The notes: generated by a model from the sequence alone, not told the origin. Counted from the stretch's first letter, positions 7,406 through 18,205 are shown. The stretch is DNA of 32,848 bases from Ruminococcus sp. (GCA_021199375.1 JAJQIB010000028.1:1-32848), one strand, 5' to 3'. Translations and numbers: made by a program.

Positions 7406-9289
7406 TTAGTAATTGTAATCTGTATAACCGTCATCCTCATCGTCCTCATCATCCTCGACAAGTGATCCATATACTAGCTCTCGGAACTGCTCGGCATTTG
7501 CTGTGAAGTCGACCGAAAGCACGTCCATTCCTGAGATAATTTCATTGGTAAAGGTTCCATCTGCAGGGACTCTAAATTCCTGTATCTCATAGCTGCGATA
7601 ATCAAGCATATCGACAAGCAGCTGAGCCGCCTCGCTCTTGGTGATGTCGGTCTTGATTTGAGGAAGGATTTCATTCGCAAGCGCATCCATTTCTACAATT
7701 GACAGATCACGAGATTCCTTTATCATCTCGGCTATAACCTTACGCTGACGCTCGGTTCTCTCATAATCGGAGTTTCCTACGTAACGAAGTCTTGCATATG
7801 CAAGCGCTTGATTTCCGTTAAGATGCAGGTTGCCGCCCTCCTCAATGTAGTCGGTTCCTACAGGATTTCCAAGATACTTGTTTTGCTCATCAAGCGGATT
7901 TTGCATTCCTCTGGTGTTGTCACCATTAGGATCTGCTCCCTCGTATCCATTTGCCTCCTCATCGGTAACATACATATCAATACCGCCAAGCGCATCTACA
8001 ATGTCGATAAAGACTGTAAAGTTTACAAGCACATATCTGTCTATCTCGACATTCAAATAGCTCTCAATCGTGCGCTGTGTGAGCTCTACTCCGCCATGCC
8101 AGTATGCGGCATTTATACGTGTAGCGTACCATGTTCCGTCATCGGTCTGGAAGTTTACATAGCAGTCACGCATAATTGAGGTCATGGTTATAGTCTTATC
8201 AACGGTGTTCACCGAAATTATCATCATAACGTCAGTGTTGCCTGCTGAACCCTCTTCGGTATCACGCAGGTCCTCACCAATAAGCAGAATGTTCATTACA
8301 TCCGAATTGGAAATTTTTTCACCCTGTGCAAGCAGCTCCTTTAGCTTAGCATCCTCTGCTTCCTTGTCAGTGGTATCAGCTCTTGAAAGGTCAACATCAG
8401 AATAGGTCATTTCCTCAGAATTGTTTATTTTTTCCTGCTCACCGCCTAATAATCCAAAGTAGTGGTTAAACAGTATAAATATAACCAAAATGAGTACTAG
8501 TATCAACGCACCTATAAGTCCGCCAATTGTTGCAGCCTGTTTTTTGGTGAATCTTTTCTTAACAGCTGTACCGTCAGCAGACACATCTCCTACGCTGGCA
8601 TTTGCCGCAACTGCAGCTTTAGCGCCATTACTAGAGGTCTTTTTCTTAGAAGCAGCACCTGCCGCCGCTGCCACTCCAAGCTTGCTCTTATTGTTAGCTT
8701 GACTTCTATTAGCAGCCGACCTGCCGTCACCTGCGGTTGGATTCCGCTTGGGCTTATTTGCACTTGTTGCAGCATTTTGTGCAGCTCTTTTATTTGTATT
8801 AGCACCCTGACGATTAGAGGCTGTGCCCTTCTTTACATTACCATTTGTATTCGAAGTAGGTCTTGCGTTTTGATTTGGCTTGCTGCTCTGACTGCTCCTG
8901 CTTGCTGTAGGCTTTGCGCCTTGATTCTTGGGCTGAGCAGGCTTGCTTGCATTTGACTGTGCAGGTCTCTTTTGAGGAGCCTGTCCTGAAGCTGCTCCGG
9001 TAGATCTTTTTGCCGAATTTTCTCTACTGGGATTGCTTGCACTCTGTGAAGGCTTAGCAGAAGCACTCGGCGTATTTGACTTTTGTGCCAAATTCTTTTT
9101 GTCAAAGGATATATCAGGCTTTTCGCTTTTGCGTGCGGATTGTGAAGCGGACTGTGGATTTGCGGCTTTTTTTACATCTTCAGGTGATACGCCTTCAGAT
9201 TTTGATTCCTGCACCTTTTTCTTTGCAGATGCTATAAGCTCGGACAAATCCGGTTCCATGTCATTCGGAATTTTTTTATTTTCCGACAA
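7406..9289 (-). CDS. LytR-CpsA-Psr (LCP) family cell-wall ligase
   Basis: A 627-residue LCP protein. These enzymes move wall teichoic acid or polysaccharide from undecaprenyl phosphate to peptidoglycan outside the membrane. Residues 1-250 are a low-complexity cytoplasmic tail rich in Ser, Ala, Asn, Gln, Lys and Pro. One membrane helix (about 250-278) follows, then the LCP domain (about 330-535) with NTDVMMIISV, SIMRDCYV, RINAAYWHGG, AYARLRY and YERTERQRKV, which carry the expected Arg and Asp residues. The C-terminus is a strongly acidic tail. The start is TTG at 9289, chosen because AAAGGGGG lies 8 bases upstream; the next ATG (9259) has no such site. The promoter is at 9396-9424 and a palindrome at 9349-9366. 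The very long inner tail is unusual; most LCP proteins have a short one. Confidence 0.88.
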   Translation of the reverse strand: MSENKKIPNDMEPDLSELIASAKKKVQESKSEGVSPEDVKKAANPQSASQSARKSEKPDISFDKKNLAQKSNTPSASAKPSQSASNPSRENSAKRSTGAASGQAPQKRPAQSNASKPAQPKNQGAKPTASRSSQSSKPNQNARPTSNTNGNVKKGTASNRQGANTNKRAAQNAATSANKPKRNPTAGDGRSAANRSQANNKSKLGVAAAAGAASKKKTSSNGAKAAVAANASVGDVSADGTAVKKRFTKKQAATIGGLIGALILVLILVIFILFNHYFGLLGGEQEKINNSEEMTYSDVDLSRADTTDKEAEDAKLKELLAQGEKISNSDVMNILLIGEDLRDTEEGSAGNTDVMMIISVNTVDKTITMTSIMRDCYVNFQTDDGTWYATRINAAYWHGGVELTQRTIESYLNVEIDRYVLVNFTVFIDIVDALGGIDMYVTDEEANGYEGADPNGDNTRGMQNPLDEQNKYLGNPVGTDYIEEGGNLHLNGNQALAYARLRYVGNSDYERTERQRKVIAEMIKESRDLSIVEMDALANEILPQIKTDITKSEAAQLLVDMLDYRSYEIQEFRVPADGTFTNEIISGMDVLSVDFTANAEQFRELVYGSLVEDDEDDEDDGYTDYNY

Positions 9290-9348
9290 AACGTACGTCC
9301 CCCTTTCGCAAGACTCGTGTTTTTGACGATTGTTTACATTTTATGAAA

Positions 9349-9366
9349 ACGTTTGAAATCAAACGT
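9349..9366. promoter_or_regulatory. Palindrome in the LCP leader, candidate operator
   Basis: ACGTTTGA (9349-9356) and TCAAACGT (9359-9366) are perfect 8-base arms 2 bases apart, about 25 bases downstream of the expected RNA start of the LCP gene. The size and tight symmetry suit a dimeric repressor. No T-run follows, so it is not a terminator. The regulator is unknown. Confidence 0.45.
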
Positions 9367-9395
9367 GATTTGTCGATTTTGAGAATACATTATAT

Positions 9396-9424
9396 ATTAT
9401 ACACCAAAAACAAAGAAAAAACAA
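9396..9424 (-). promoter_or_regulatory. Promoter of the LCP gene
   Basis: On the minus strand TTGTTT (9419-9424) and TATAAT (9396-9401) are 17 bases apart. The leader is about 100 bases and contains the palindrome at 9349-9366. Confidence 0.6.
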
Positions 9425-9542
9425 CTCGCAATTTTGACAAAGTTCTTACTTATTAAATACATTTTTTTAGAAATATGATTAATACACGATAAAAAATGCT
9501 TTAATATACAACAAAAAGAAGGAAAAACTGAATTTTTTATAA

Positions 9543-11252
<1,710 letters not shown>

Positions 11253-11269
11253 TCCTATATAATAAAATG

Positions 11270-11306
11270 AACCGAGCAGATTTTAAAGGTCTGCTCGGTT
11301 TTTTTA
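11270..11306. terminator. Terminator between pyrG and the Nudix gene
   Basis: AACCGAGCAGA (11270-11280) pairs with TCTGCTCGGTT (11290-11300), followed by a run of T on the plus strand. It directly abuts the stop of the convergent Nudix gene and may serve both directions, although the minus-strand T-run is weaker. Confidence 0.85.
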
Positions 11307-11822
11307 TCATATAAAACCTTCCTGCATCAAAAAATCGTGCAGCTGAAGATATCTTCGTGTTACAGGAAAAGCTATTTTCTTTTGTGCAATCATATTTTCA
11401 AATTCGTCCTTACCGACCCATTTTGCTCTGACAGTCTCACCCTCCTGTAATTTTAAAGCGTTTATTTCAACATCACGACGAACAAAGTAGCAATCTATAA
11501 ATGCCGTATTCTCCTTAACCGTAGTCACAAAGCGCATCTCGTCATCATCCGCCGCTATACCCGTTTCCTCAAAAAGCTCACGCTTTGCGCCGCTTAAGCT
11601 GTCCTCTCCCGCAAGCACTGAGCCCGCAGTTATCTCCCAAAGATTAGGGTAGGTAGCCTTGTCAGGAGATCTCAGAGTACATAGTAATTGTCCATGTGAA
11701 TTCATAGTCATAATCATAACTACAACATGAAATTCACCCTTTTGAGCTTCAAGCTGTCCTCGCATTATTTGTCGTCCCAGCGGATGACGTTTTTCATCAT
11801 ACAAATCCCAATACTCTGCCAT
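11307..11822 (-). CDS. Nudix hydrolase
   Basis: A 171-residue Nudix protein. The Nudix box G-x5-E-x7-REL-x-EE-x-G-I is complete at about residues 67-89 (parts: GSVLAGE and RELFEETGI), so the metal-binding glutamates are present. The start MAEYWDLYDEKRHPLG resembles Nudix proteins related to isopentenyl-diphosphate isomerase and to YfcD-like hydrolases; the true substrate is not readable. It is the last gene of a three-gene leftward operon. Its ATG lies 14 bases after the tadA stop, with a GAGAGGAAAG ribosome site. A housecleaning role on a damaged or surplus nucleotide or diphosphate is the family expectation, not shown here. Confidence 0.88.
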   Translation of the reverse strand: MAEYWDLYDEKRHPLGRQIMRGQLEAQKGEFHVVVMIMTMNSHGQLLCTLRSPDKATYPNLWEITAGSVLAGEDSLSGAKRELFEETGIAADDDEMRFVTTVKENTAFIDCYFVRRDVEINALKLQEGETVRAKWVGKDEFENMIAQKKIAFPVTRRYLQLHDFLMQEGFI

Positions 11823-11836
11823 TAGCTCTTTCCTCT

Positions 11837-12310
11837 CTATTTCCTTTCCGCCTGCTTTTGTAAGCGAAGCTCTCTAAAAAAATCAGTAAGCAGCGAGGCG
11901 CACTCACCCTGAAGTACCCCACCGACAATCTCCGGCGTATGATTAAGTCCCTGCTCAAAAAGATTAAAGCAGGTGCCACACGCCCCAAAGCGATTATCCT
12001 TAGTGCCGTAAACCACACGCTCAATGCGACTATTTACAACTGCTCCGGCACACATTGCACATGGCTCAAGTGTTACATAAAGCGTGCAGCCTATAAGACG
12101 CCAGCCATGCAAGCATTTTGAAGCCTCATCTATTGCAATTAACTCAGCATGACATAGAGATGATTTATCTCGCTCACGGCAGTTAAAGCCCTCTCCAACT
12201 ATTTCACCATCTCTGTTCACTACTAAAGCACCTACGGGAACATCACCATTTTTACGGGCTTGATTTGCAAGCTCGATGCATCTGCGCATGTACCTTTCAT
12301 CCTCGTTCAT
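11837..12310 (-). CDS. tadA: tRNA(adenine34) deaminase
   Basis: A 157-residue zinc deaminase that turns the wobble adenosine of tRNA-Arg(ACG) into inosine. The catalytic motifs are HAE (about residue 53) and PCAMC (about 83), which hold the zinc and the proton-shuttling Glu. The flanking text (MRRCIELANQARKNGDVPVG near the start; VVNSRIERVVYGTKD) is typical of TadA. The start is ATG at 12310, which overlaps the stop of the upstream CPBP gene by one base (TGATG) and has GAGG 8 bases before it. A longer frame upstream has no TadA similarity. The overlap implies translational coupling to the membrane protein, a combination I would not predict from function. Confidence 0.93.
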   Translation of the reverse strand: MNEDERYMRRCIELANQARKNGDVPVGALVVNRDGEIVGEGFNCRERDKSSLCHAELIAIDEASKCLHGWRLIGCTLYVTLEPCAMCAGAVVNSRIERVVYGTKDNRFGACGTCFNLFEQGLNHTPEIVGGVLQGECASLLTDFFRELRLQKQAERK

Positions 12311-13467
12311 CACAAAAGCCTCACTGAAAAAATAACCACAAACAAATCCAGCACCAAAAATACAACAAGCCATGGCGAATTTAACATAAGTCTCATCTTA
12401 TCACTCATAGAAAGCTCGGTTTCATCGGCATCAAGCTTTAACCAATTCGTCCCACGTTTGCTCATTGTAAAAAGAACGGTGAAAGCACTTATTACAATCA
12501 CCAGACTAACCACCACCTCAACAAGACGCAAGGGAAGGTTTGAAGAATCGGTCGAAATTGTGTTTAAAAAGAATGACAAATTTACGACTACAAGCCTTGT
12601 TATCACAGATGAAAGCAAGCTTCCGGACTTAATTGTAATAAATCCAAGCAGCAATCCTAAAACAAAAATATAGAAAAGCTTCGTAATGTCGTGATAAAAC
12701 ACAGCTCCCAAAAATGCCGATACAAAAAGCGCAAAGAGATCGCCAAACTGACGAAAAAGCTGTAAAATGTAGCCGCGTAGGAGCACCTCACCTAAAATAG
12801 GAAAGATTATAAGCTCGGTCAGATAGTAAATACATTGTGCTAATGGCTCCTTAATTATCGGAAAGGAATAAAAGGTTATATCTAGATTAGCAGCAGCAAA
12901 GATATTCATCAAAGCATAATCAAAGCATCGACTCATAACCAAATAAAGCAAGGCTATAACCGCCGCAGAAAAAAGGAAGGCGCCACTCACCTTTTCGTGA
13001 GGCAAGCAAACCTCTCGCGGTATTTTTAAAACCTTTATACATATGATAATTTGCGTAATCGGAATCGCCAGGATAGTTGTGCAATGAAATATCACCTGAG
13101 CGGTTTCAAGAACCATGCCATCTCCAAGCTCTGAGTAGTAGGTCCAGCCATAATAGGGATTATCAAAGATTAGAAAAGAAAAGAAATATTGAGCGCATTG
13201 TATTGCGAGCATAATCATCATTATAATTCCGGTAAACTGCAGGCAACAATGAAGAGCGCTCTTCTCTGCTGTAACAGCAACCTTGTCAGCAAAGCCTTCA
13301 CCGTCAATATAGATGTGCTCACGAGAGTCATGAACAAATCGATAAGCATATGAATTATCAGGATTATTTCTCCACTTGGTGTATGCCTTGGCATAATCAT
13401 CACTTTGATTTTGATAGGTGCGCTCGCTGGCAACATCTATCATATAATCCTTCTTATTGTCATTCAC
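12310..13467 (-). CDS. CPBP-family membrane protein with an altered active site
   Basis: A 385-residue multi-pass membrane protein with a charged N-terminal stretch of about 65 residues and eight or so hydrophobic segments. The central part resembles the CPBP (CAAX protease/bacteriocin-processing) fold. Motif 1, normally EExxxR, reads GEVLLRG (about residue 226), with the first Glu missing. Motif 2 is AVFYHD (about 257). Motif 3, normally HxxxN, reads RLVVVN (about 292), with Arg in place of His. Proteolytic activity is therefore doubtful, and family membership itself is inferred from the motif spacing. The start is GTG at 13467, because GGAGG lies 7 bases upstream; an ATG at 13494 lies ahead of this ribosome site. 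First gene of an operon with tadA and the Nudix gene. Confidence 0.72.
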   Translation of the reverse strand: MNDNKKDYMIDVASERTYQNQSDDYAKAYTKWRNNPDNSYAYRFVHDSREHIYIDGEGFADKVAVTAEKSALHCCLQFTGIIMMIMLAIQCAQYFFSFLIFDNPYYGWTYYSELGDGMVLETAQVIFHCTTILAIPITQIIICIKVLKIPREVCLPHEKVSGAFLFSAAVIALLYLVMSRCFDYALMNIFAAANLDITFYSFPIIKEPLAQCIYYLTELIIFPILGEVLLRGYILQLFRQFGDLFALFVSAFLGAVFYHDITKLFYIFVLGLLLGFITIKSGSLLSSVITRLVVVNLSFFLNTISTDSSNLPLRLVEVVVSLVIVISAFTVLFTMSKRGTNWLKLDADETELSMSDKMRLMLNSPWLVVFLVLDLFVVIFSVRLL

Positions 13468-13514
13468 ACACTCACCTCCGCAATCTGACTTCAATATATG
13501 GCGCTACATTTTTT

Positions 13515-13543
13515 ATTATATCACAATTTGCGCCGAACGTCTA
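13515..13543 (-). promoter_or_regulatory. Promoter of the CPBP-tadA-Nudix operon
   Basis: On the minus strand TATAAT (13515-13520) has TAGACG (13538-13543) 17 bases upstream, a weak -35. It lies between the tuf terminator and the gene, where a promoter is needed. Confidence 0.5.
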
Positions 13544-13574
13544 CAAAGCGTAAGTCTTTTTTACTTTTTATTAA

Positions 13575-13608
13575 CAAAAAAGCGAGTCCGCCTACACGAA
13601 CTCGCTTT
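13575..13608 (-). terminator. Terminator of tuf and the str operon
   Basis: On the minus strand AAAGCGAGTTCG (13597-13608) pairs with CGGACTCGCTTT (13579-13590) with one wobble, followed by a run of T. It starts 17 bases after the tuf stop. Confidence 0.85.
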
Positions 13609-13624
13609 ATATATGAGTTTTAAA

Positions 13625-14824
13625 TTACTCGTTGATCTTGGTTACAACGCCTGAACCTACTGTTCTGCCGCCTTCACGAATAGCGAAACGAAGTCCCTCT
13701 TCGATAGCGATAGGAGTGATAAGCTCAACATCCATAGATACGTTGTCTCCAGGCATGCACATTTCCTTGTCAGCAGGAAGTGTGATAACGCCAGTAACGT
13801 CAGTTGTTCTGAAATAGAACTGAGGACGATAGTTGTTGAAGAAAGGAGTATGACGACCGCCTTCGTCCTTCTTCAGTACGTATACCTGACCTGCAAACTT
13901 GGTGTGTGGATGAATGGAACCGGGCTTGCAGAGAACCTGTCCTCTTTCTACCTGGTCTCTTGTAATACCACGGAGAAGTGCACCGATGTTGTCGCCTGCT
14001 TCAGCGTAGTCAAGAGTCTTTCTGAACATCTCAATACCAGTAACAACAGTGGTCTGCTTCTCGTCAGAAAGTCCAACGATTTCAACCTGCTCGTTGAGGT
14101 TTAGACGTCCTCTCTCAACTCTACCGGTAACAACAGTACCACGACCAGAAATGGTCATAGTGTCCTCGATAGGCATTAGGAAGGGCTTAGCATCGTCTCT
14201 CTCGGGGCTGGGGATGAAGTCATCAACTGCATCCATAAGCTCGATAATCGGCTTGTAAGCTTCGTTAGATAGATCATCGGGAGCTTCAAGTGCAGCAAGT
14301 GCAGAACCGATGATGATAGGTGTATCATCTCCAGGGAAGTCATAGGACGATAGAAGATCTCTGATGTCCATTTCTACGAGCTCAAGAAGCTCAGGGTCGT
14401 CAACCTGGTCAGCCTTGTTCATGAAAACAACGATTGCAGGAACGCCTACCTGACGAGCGAGCAGAATGTGCTCTCTTGTCTGAGCCATAGGACCATCGGA
14501 AGCAGCAACTACGAGGATAGCGCCGTCCATCTGAGCAGCACCTGTGATCATGTTCTTAACGTAGTCAGCGTGTCCGGGGCAGTCAACGTGAGCATAGTGA
14601 CGCTTGTCAGTCTCATACTCAACGTGAGCTGTGTTAATTGTGATTCCTCTTTCTCTCTCTTCGGGAGCCTTATCGATCATATCGTAAGCCTCATACTGAG
14701 CCTGACCCTTCATAGCAAGAGTCTTGGTGATAGCTGCAGTGAGAGTAGTCTTACCGTGGTCAACGTGACCAATGGTACCAATGTTTACATGGGGTTTAGT
14801 TCTTTCAAATTTAGCCTTAGCCAT
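13625..14824 (-). CDS. tuf: Elongation factor Tu
   Basis: A 399-residue GTPase that delivers aminoacyl-tRNA to the ribosome. The G motifs are GHVDHGKT (residues 19-26), DCPGHADY and NKAD. The C-terminal domains are intact, ending [10 protein letters not shown]. Length and sequence are standard. The ATG is preceded by AAGGAGG. It is the last gene of the str operon, 126 bases after fusA, and that gap carries a good promoter (14886-14914), so tuf can be made from both the operon and its own promoter. A strong terminator follows. Confidence 0.98.
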   Translation of the reverse strand: MAKAKFERTKPHVNIGTIGHVDHGKTTLTAAITKTLAMKGQAQYEAYDMIDKAPEERERGITINTAHVEYETDKRHYAHVDCPGHADYVKNMITGAAQMDGAILVVAASDGPMAQTREHILLARQVGVPAIVVFMNKADQVDDPELLELVEMDIRDLLSSYDFPGDDTPIIIGSALAALEAPDDLSNEAYKPIIELMDAVDDFIPSPERDDAKPFLMPIEDTMTISGRGTVVTGRVERGRLNLNEQVEIVGLSDEKQTTVVTGIEMFRKTLDYAEAGDNIGALLRGITRDQVERGQVLCKPGSIHPHTKFAGQVYVLKKDEGGRHTPFFNNYRPQFYFRTTDVTGVITLPADKEMCMPGDNVSMDVELITPIAIEEGLRFAIREGGRTVGSGVVTKINE

Positions 14825-14885
14825 TGGAAATTTCCTCCTTAATTTTTATTTCGCATAATGCGTTTAAATAAATTCGTACATATAC

Positions 14886-14914
14886 ATTATAGCAGAATCT
14901 AATCTGTTTTGCAA
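14886..14914 (-). promoter_or_regulatory. Internal promoter for tuf
   Basis: On the minus strand TTGCAA (14909-14914) and TATAAT (14886-14891) are 17 bases apart in the fusA-tuf gap. The RNA would begin near 14879, with a leader of about 55 bases. Extra transcription fits the high need for EF-Tu. Confidence 0.65.
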
Positions 14915-14950
14915 GGGGTTTTACAAAATTTATTGAAAAATTTTTATCCC

Positions 14951-17032
14951 TTATTCGCCTTTTCTGCGTTCATTCATAATCTTCTCAGAAATAGACTTCG
15001 GTACCTCGATGTAGCTATCAGGCTCCATTGAGTACTGTCCACGTCCCTGAGTCTTTGAACGTAGGTCGTTTGAGTATCCGAACATTTCAGAAAGCGGAAC
15101 CAAAGCATTGATCTGCTGTGCTCCAGGTCTTGCCTCCATGCCCTGAATCTGTCCACGTCTTGAATTGAGGTCGCCGATTACGTCTCCCATGTAATCCTCA
15201 GGAACGATGACCGTAACCTTCATTATAGGCTCAAGAATAACAGGATTAGCCTTTCTCATTGCTTCCTTGAATGCCATAGAGCCCGCGAGCTTAAATGCCA
15301 TTTCAGATGAGTCAACCTCGTGATAAGAACCATCATAAAGCTCTACCTTAACGTCAACTACCTGATAGCCTGCGAGAACGCCTGCCTCCATAGCTCCTTT
15401 TATACCTGCGTCAACGGAAGGAATGTATTCCTTAGGAATAGCACCGCCGACGATGTTATTGATAAATTCGTATCCCTTGCCGGATTCGTTCGGTTCAACG
15501 TTAATCTTAACATGACCGTACTGACCCTTACCACCGGTCTGCTTAGCGTACTTATAGTCAACGTTAGCCTTAGATCTGATGGTTTCTTTATAGGATACCT
15601 GAGGTGCGCCTACGTTTGCCTCAACCTTGAACTCACGAAGAAGTCTGTCTACGATAATCTCAAGGTGAAGCTCTCCCATACCTGCGATAATGGTCTGACC
15701 TGTTTCATCGTCAGTCCATGTTCTGAAGGTCGGGTCTTCTTCTGCGAGCTTAGAAAGCGCAATACCCATCTTTTCCTGTCCCGCTTTAGTCTTAGGCTCA
15801 ATTGCGAGCTGAATAACAGGCTCTGGGAACTCCATCGATTCGAGAATTACGGGATGATCTTCGTCACAAAGTGTGTCACCCGTAGTGGTGTTCTTAAGTC
15901 CGATAGCTGCAGCAATATCACCTGCATAAACGGTTTCTATATCTTTTCTGTGATTCGAGTGCATCTGAACAATACGTCCGATTCTCTCGTTCTTGTCCTT
16001 ACAAGCATTATAAACGCTCGAGCCTGCCTGAAGCGTACCCGAATAAACTCTAAAGAAGCAGAGCTTTCCAACGAACGGGTCTGTAGCGATCTTGAACGCG
16101 AGAGCTGCAAAGGGCTCGTCGTCGCTCGAAGGTCTTTCAACCTCTTCGCCTGTTTCAGGGTTTACGCCCTTGATGTGGTCGATATCTGTAGGTGCAGGCA
16201 TATAATCTACAATAGCATCAAGCAGCTTCTGTACGCCCTTGTTCTTATAGGATGTACCGCAGGTTACAGGAACCATCGTATTTGCAATGGTACTCTTTCT
16301 TATAACCTTCTTCATCTCATCGATGGAGATTTCCTCATCAGCGAAATACTTCTCCATAAGGTCGTCATCAACCTCAGCGAGATGCTCAAGCAGCTCTGCA
16401 TGATACTGCTCTGCCTGTTCAACCATATCCTCAGGAATATCAGTTACCTGAATGTCTGTGCCGAGATCGTTGGTGTAGATATACGCCTTCATCTCAAGCA
16501 GATCTATTATTCCCTTAAATTCGTCCTCAGCGTCGATAGGAAGCTGAATCGGAACGGCATTGGTCTTTAGTCTTGAATGGAGCATATCGAGTACATTATA
16601 AAAATCTGCACCCATAATATCCATCTTATTTACATATACCATTCTCGGTACACGATAGTTGTCAGCCTGACGCCAAACCGTTTCGGTCTGGGGCTCAACT
16701 CCGCCCTTTGCGCAAAGCACGGTAACAGAGCCGTCAAGCACACGCAGAGATCTCTCAACCTCTACGGTGAAGTCAACGTGTCCGGGAGTGTCGATGATGT
16801 TCAGTCTGTGACCCTTCCAGAAACATGTTGTAGCAGCCGAAGTGATGGTGATACCTCTCTCCTGCTCCTGCTCCATCCAGTCCATGGTAGCAGCGCCCTC
16901 GTGAACCTCTCCTATCTTATGGTTAATGCCTGTATAGAACAGGATACGCTCGGTCGTAGTTGTCTTACCGGCGTCAATATGCGCCATGATACCAATATTT
17001 CTGGTATCCTGCAATGAACAATCTCTTGCCAT
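14951..17032 (-). CDS. fusA: Elongation factor G
   Basis: A 693-residue translocase GTPase. The N-terminal G domain carries AHIDAGKT (about residues 17-24), [17 protein letters not shown] and NKMD. Later domains II-V are complete, with the usual GMGELHLEI and GRGQYSMEP stretches. The length is standard for bacteria. The start has AGGAGG 6 bases before the ATG, and the gene lies 23 bases after rpsG in the classical rpsL-rpsG-fusA-tuf order. Nothing is unusual in the coding sequence. Confidence 0.98.
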   Translation of the reverse strand: MARDCSLQDTRNIGIMAHIDAGKTTTTERILFYTGINHKIGEVHEGAATMDWMEQEQERGITITSAATTCFWKGHRLNIIDTPGHVDFTVEVERSLRVLDGSVTVLCAKGGVEPQTETVWRQADNYRVPRMVYVNKMDIMGADFYNVLDMLHSRLKTNAVPIQLPIDAEDEFKGIIDLLEMKAYIYTNDLGTDIQVTDIPEDMVEQAEQYHAELLEHLAEVDDDLMEKYFADEEISIDEMKKVIRKSTIANTMVPVTCGTSYKNKGVQKLLDAIVDYMPAPTDIDHIKGVNPETGEEVERPSSDDEPFAALAFKIATDPFVGKLCFFRVYSGTLQAGSSVYNACKDKNERIGRIVQMHSNHRKDIETVYAGDIAAAIGLKNTTTGDTLCDEDHPVILESMEFPEPVIQLAIEPKTKAGQEKMGIALSKLAEEDPTFRTWTDDETGQTIIAGMGELHLEIIVDRLLREFKVEANVGAPQVSYKETIRSKANVDYKYAKQTGGKGQYGHVKINVEPNESGKGYEFINNIVGGAIPKEYIPSVDAGIKGAMEAGVLAGYQVVDVKVELYDGSYHEVDSSEMAFKLAGSMAFKEAMRKANPVILEPIMKVTVIVPEDYMGDVIGDLNSRRGQIQGMEARPGAQQINALVPLSEMFGYSNDLRSKTQGRGQYSMEPDSYIEVPKSISEKIMNERRKGE

Positions 17033-17055
17033 AATATCCTCCTGTTATACTTTTA

Positions 17056-17526
17056 TTACCATCTGTAATGAGCGAATGCCTTATTAGCCTCCGCCATTCT
17101 GTGTGTTTCGTCACGCTTCTTGCAGGATCCGCCTACGCCGTTGAGCGCATCTAAAATCTCTGCAGCAAGTCTTTCTTTCATTGTATCCTCGTTTCTTTCA
17201 CGTGAATACTTTGTAATCCAACGGAGTCCGAGTGTCTGACGTCTCTCAGGACGAACCTCCATAGGAACCTGGTAGGTAGCACCGCCTACACGACGAGCCT
17301 TTACCTCCAGCTCAGGCATGATGTTTTCCATCGCCTCTTCAAATACTTCGAGAGCAGGACGACCTGTCTTTTCTTCAACAATCTCAAATGCTCCGTAAAC
17401 GATCTTCTGGGCTACACCCTTCTTTCCGTCGAGCATGATGTTGTTGATTAGACGTGTAACAAGCTTTGACTTGTATACTGGATCCTCAAGCACATCTCTC
17501 TTTGCAACCTTACCTCTTCTTGGCAC
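17056..17526 (-). CDS. rpsG: Small ribosomal subunit protein S7
   Basis: A 156-residue S7, the primary binder of the 3' domain of 16S rRNA. It reads [17 protein letters not shown] near the start and ends FAHYRW, as in most bacteria. The start is GTG at 17526, with AAGGAGGG 7 bases upstream; this gives the standard length, and longer upstream readings are not part of S7. In E. coli, S7 represses the str operon by binding the rpsL-rpsG spacer. Here the spacer is 174 bases and carries two hairpins (17570-17646). Confidence 0.97.
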   Translation of the reverse strand: MPRRGKVAKRDVLEDPVYKSKLVTRLINNIMLDGKKGVAQKIVYGAFEIVEEKTGRPALEVFEEAMENIMPELEVKARRVGGATYQVPMEVRPERRQTLGLRWITKYSRERNEDTMKERLAAEILDALNGVGGSCKKRDETHRMAEANKAFAHYRW

Positions 17527-17569
17527 TGTAATTCCCTCCTTCACAATAATGAATTCACAGGTACTCGCT

Positions 17570-17646
17570 CCATAGGCTTGCCCTATGGCCCCGACCAGCA
17601 CTGCGGCAAGGTGATTTTATGTAAATCACACCGCGTCACTGTGGTC
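17570..17646 (-). promoter_or_regulatory. Structured rpsL-rpsG spacer, candidate S7 control site
   Basis: Two RNA structures are visible. A perfect hairpin has arms CCATAGG (17570-17576) and CCTATGG (17582-17588). A long arm is built of nested helices: GACCA/TGGTC (17593-17597 with 17642-17646), GCGG/CCGC (17603-17606 with 17631-17634) and GTGATTT/AAATCAC (17611-17617 with 17623-17629). Neither is followed by a T-run. The position matches the S7 translational repression site of E. coli, but sequence equivalence is not shown. Confidence 0.5.
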
Positions 17647-17700
17647 TTCGCAGTTTGCGACAATGAGTATTAACCTTTTTTGATTTTGGCAGTCTCTTAA

Positions 17701-18120
17701 TTACTTTCCTGCCTTGGGTTTCTTTGCACCGTACTTAGAACGTGCCTGCATTCTCTTAGCAACGCCCTGTGCATCAAGCGTTCCTCTTATGATGTGGTAA
17801 CGAGTACCAGGAAGATCCTTTACACGTCCGCCTCTGATTAGAACAACGCTGTGTTCCTGAAGATTGTGTCCGATTCCGGGAATGTACGCTGTAACCTCAG
17901 TACCATTTGTAAGTCTTACTCTGGCAATCTTTCTCATTGCAGAATTAGGCTTTTTAGGGGTAGCGGTTCTTACTGCTGTACATACGCCTCTCTTCTGGGG
18001 GCAGCTCTGGTCTATTACCTTCTTCTTCTTGGAATTGTATCCCTTCTGAAGTGCGGGTGCTGTAGACTTCTTAGCAACGCTCTGTCTTCCATTCTTAACT
18101 AGCTGGTTAAAGGTTGGCAT
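17701..18120 (-). CDS. rpsL: Small ribosomal subunit protein S12
   Basis: A 139-residue S12, part of the decoding centre. [13 protein letters not shown] is the usual start, and the conserved [11 protein letters not shown] and [20 protein letters not shown] blocks are present. The lysines where streptomycin resistance usually arises are unchanged. An extra Lys-rich stretch of about 15 residues near residue 30 ([13 protein letters not shown]) is the longer form common in Firmicutes. The start at 18120 has GGAGAG just upstream; the longer upstream reading runs through the leader. First gene of the str operon, with a perfect promoter at 18177-18205 and a hairpin in the leader. Confidence 0.98.
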   Translation of the reverse strand: MPTFNQLVKNGRQSVAKKSTAPALQKGYNSKKKKVIDQSCPQKRGVCTAVRTATPKKPNSAMRKIARVRLTNGTEVTAYIPGIGHNLQEHSVVLIRGGRVKDLPGTRYHIIRGTLDAQGVAKRMQARSKYGAKKPKAGK

Positions 18121-18137
18121 ATACTCTCTCCTTTCTA

Positions 18138-18166
18138 AAAAAACTTTGCAGACGGCTTGCGTCCGC
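18138..18166 (-). promoter_or_regulatory. Hairpin with T-run in the rpsL leader
   Basis: On the minus strand GCGGAC (18161-18166) pairs with GTCTGC (18148-18153) with one wobble, and about 3 bases later a run of seven T follows, shortly before the ribosome site. It looks like a weak intrinsic terminator inside the leader and may attenuate the str operon. Confidence 0.4.
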
Positions 18167-18176
18167 ATGCCTAATT

Positions 18177-18205
18177 ATTATACACCATTATATGTTCACT
18201 GTCAA
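18177..18205 (-). promoter_or_regulatory. Promoter of the str operon
   Basis: On the minus strand TTGACA (18200-18205) and TATAAT (18177-18182) are 17 bases apart, a perfect match. The RNA starts near 18170, leaving a leader of about 50 bases. Confidence 0.85.

Noticed and set aside
8590-9105. Repeat-rich open frames in and opposite the LCP tail
   Set aside because: They arise from the low-complexity composition of the LCP N-terminal region and have no start signals.
14846-14862. Small palindrome CGCATAATGCG in the tuf leader
   Set aside because: Too short to support a regulatory claim; no T-run or second copy nearby.
15320-16570. Open frame of 416 codons on the plus strand opposite fusA
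   Set aside because: It is the antisense of a highly conserved gene, has no ribosome site and its product is rich in Cys, Leu and Asn without domain-like features.
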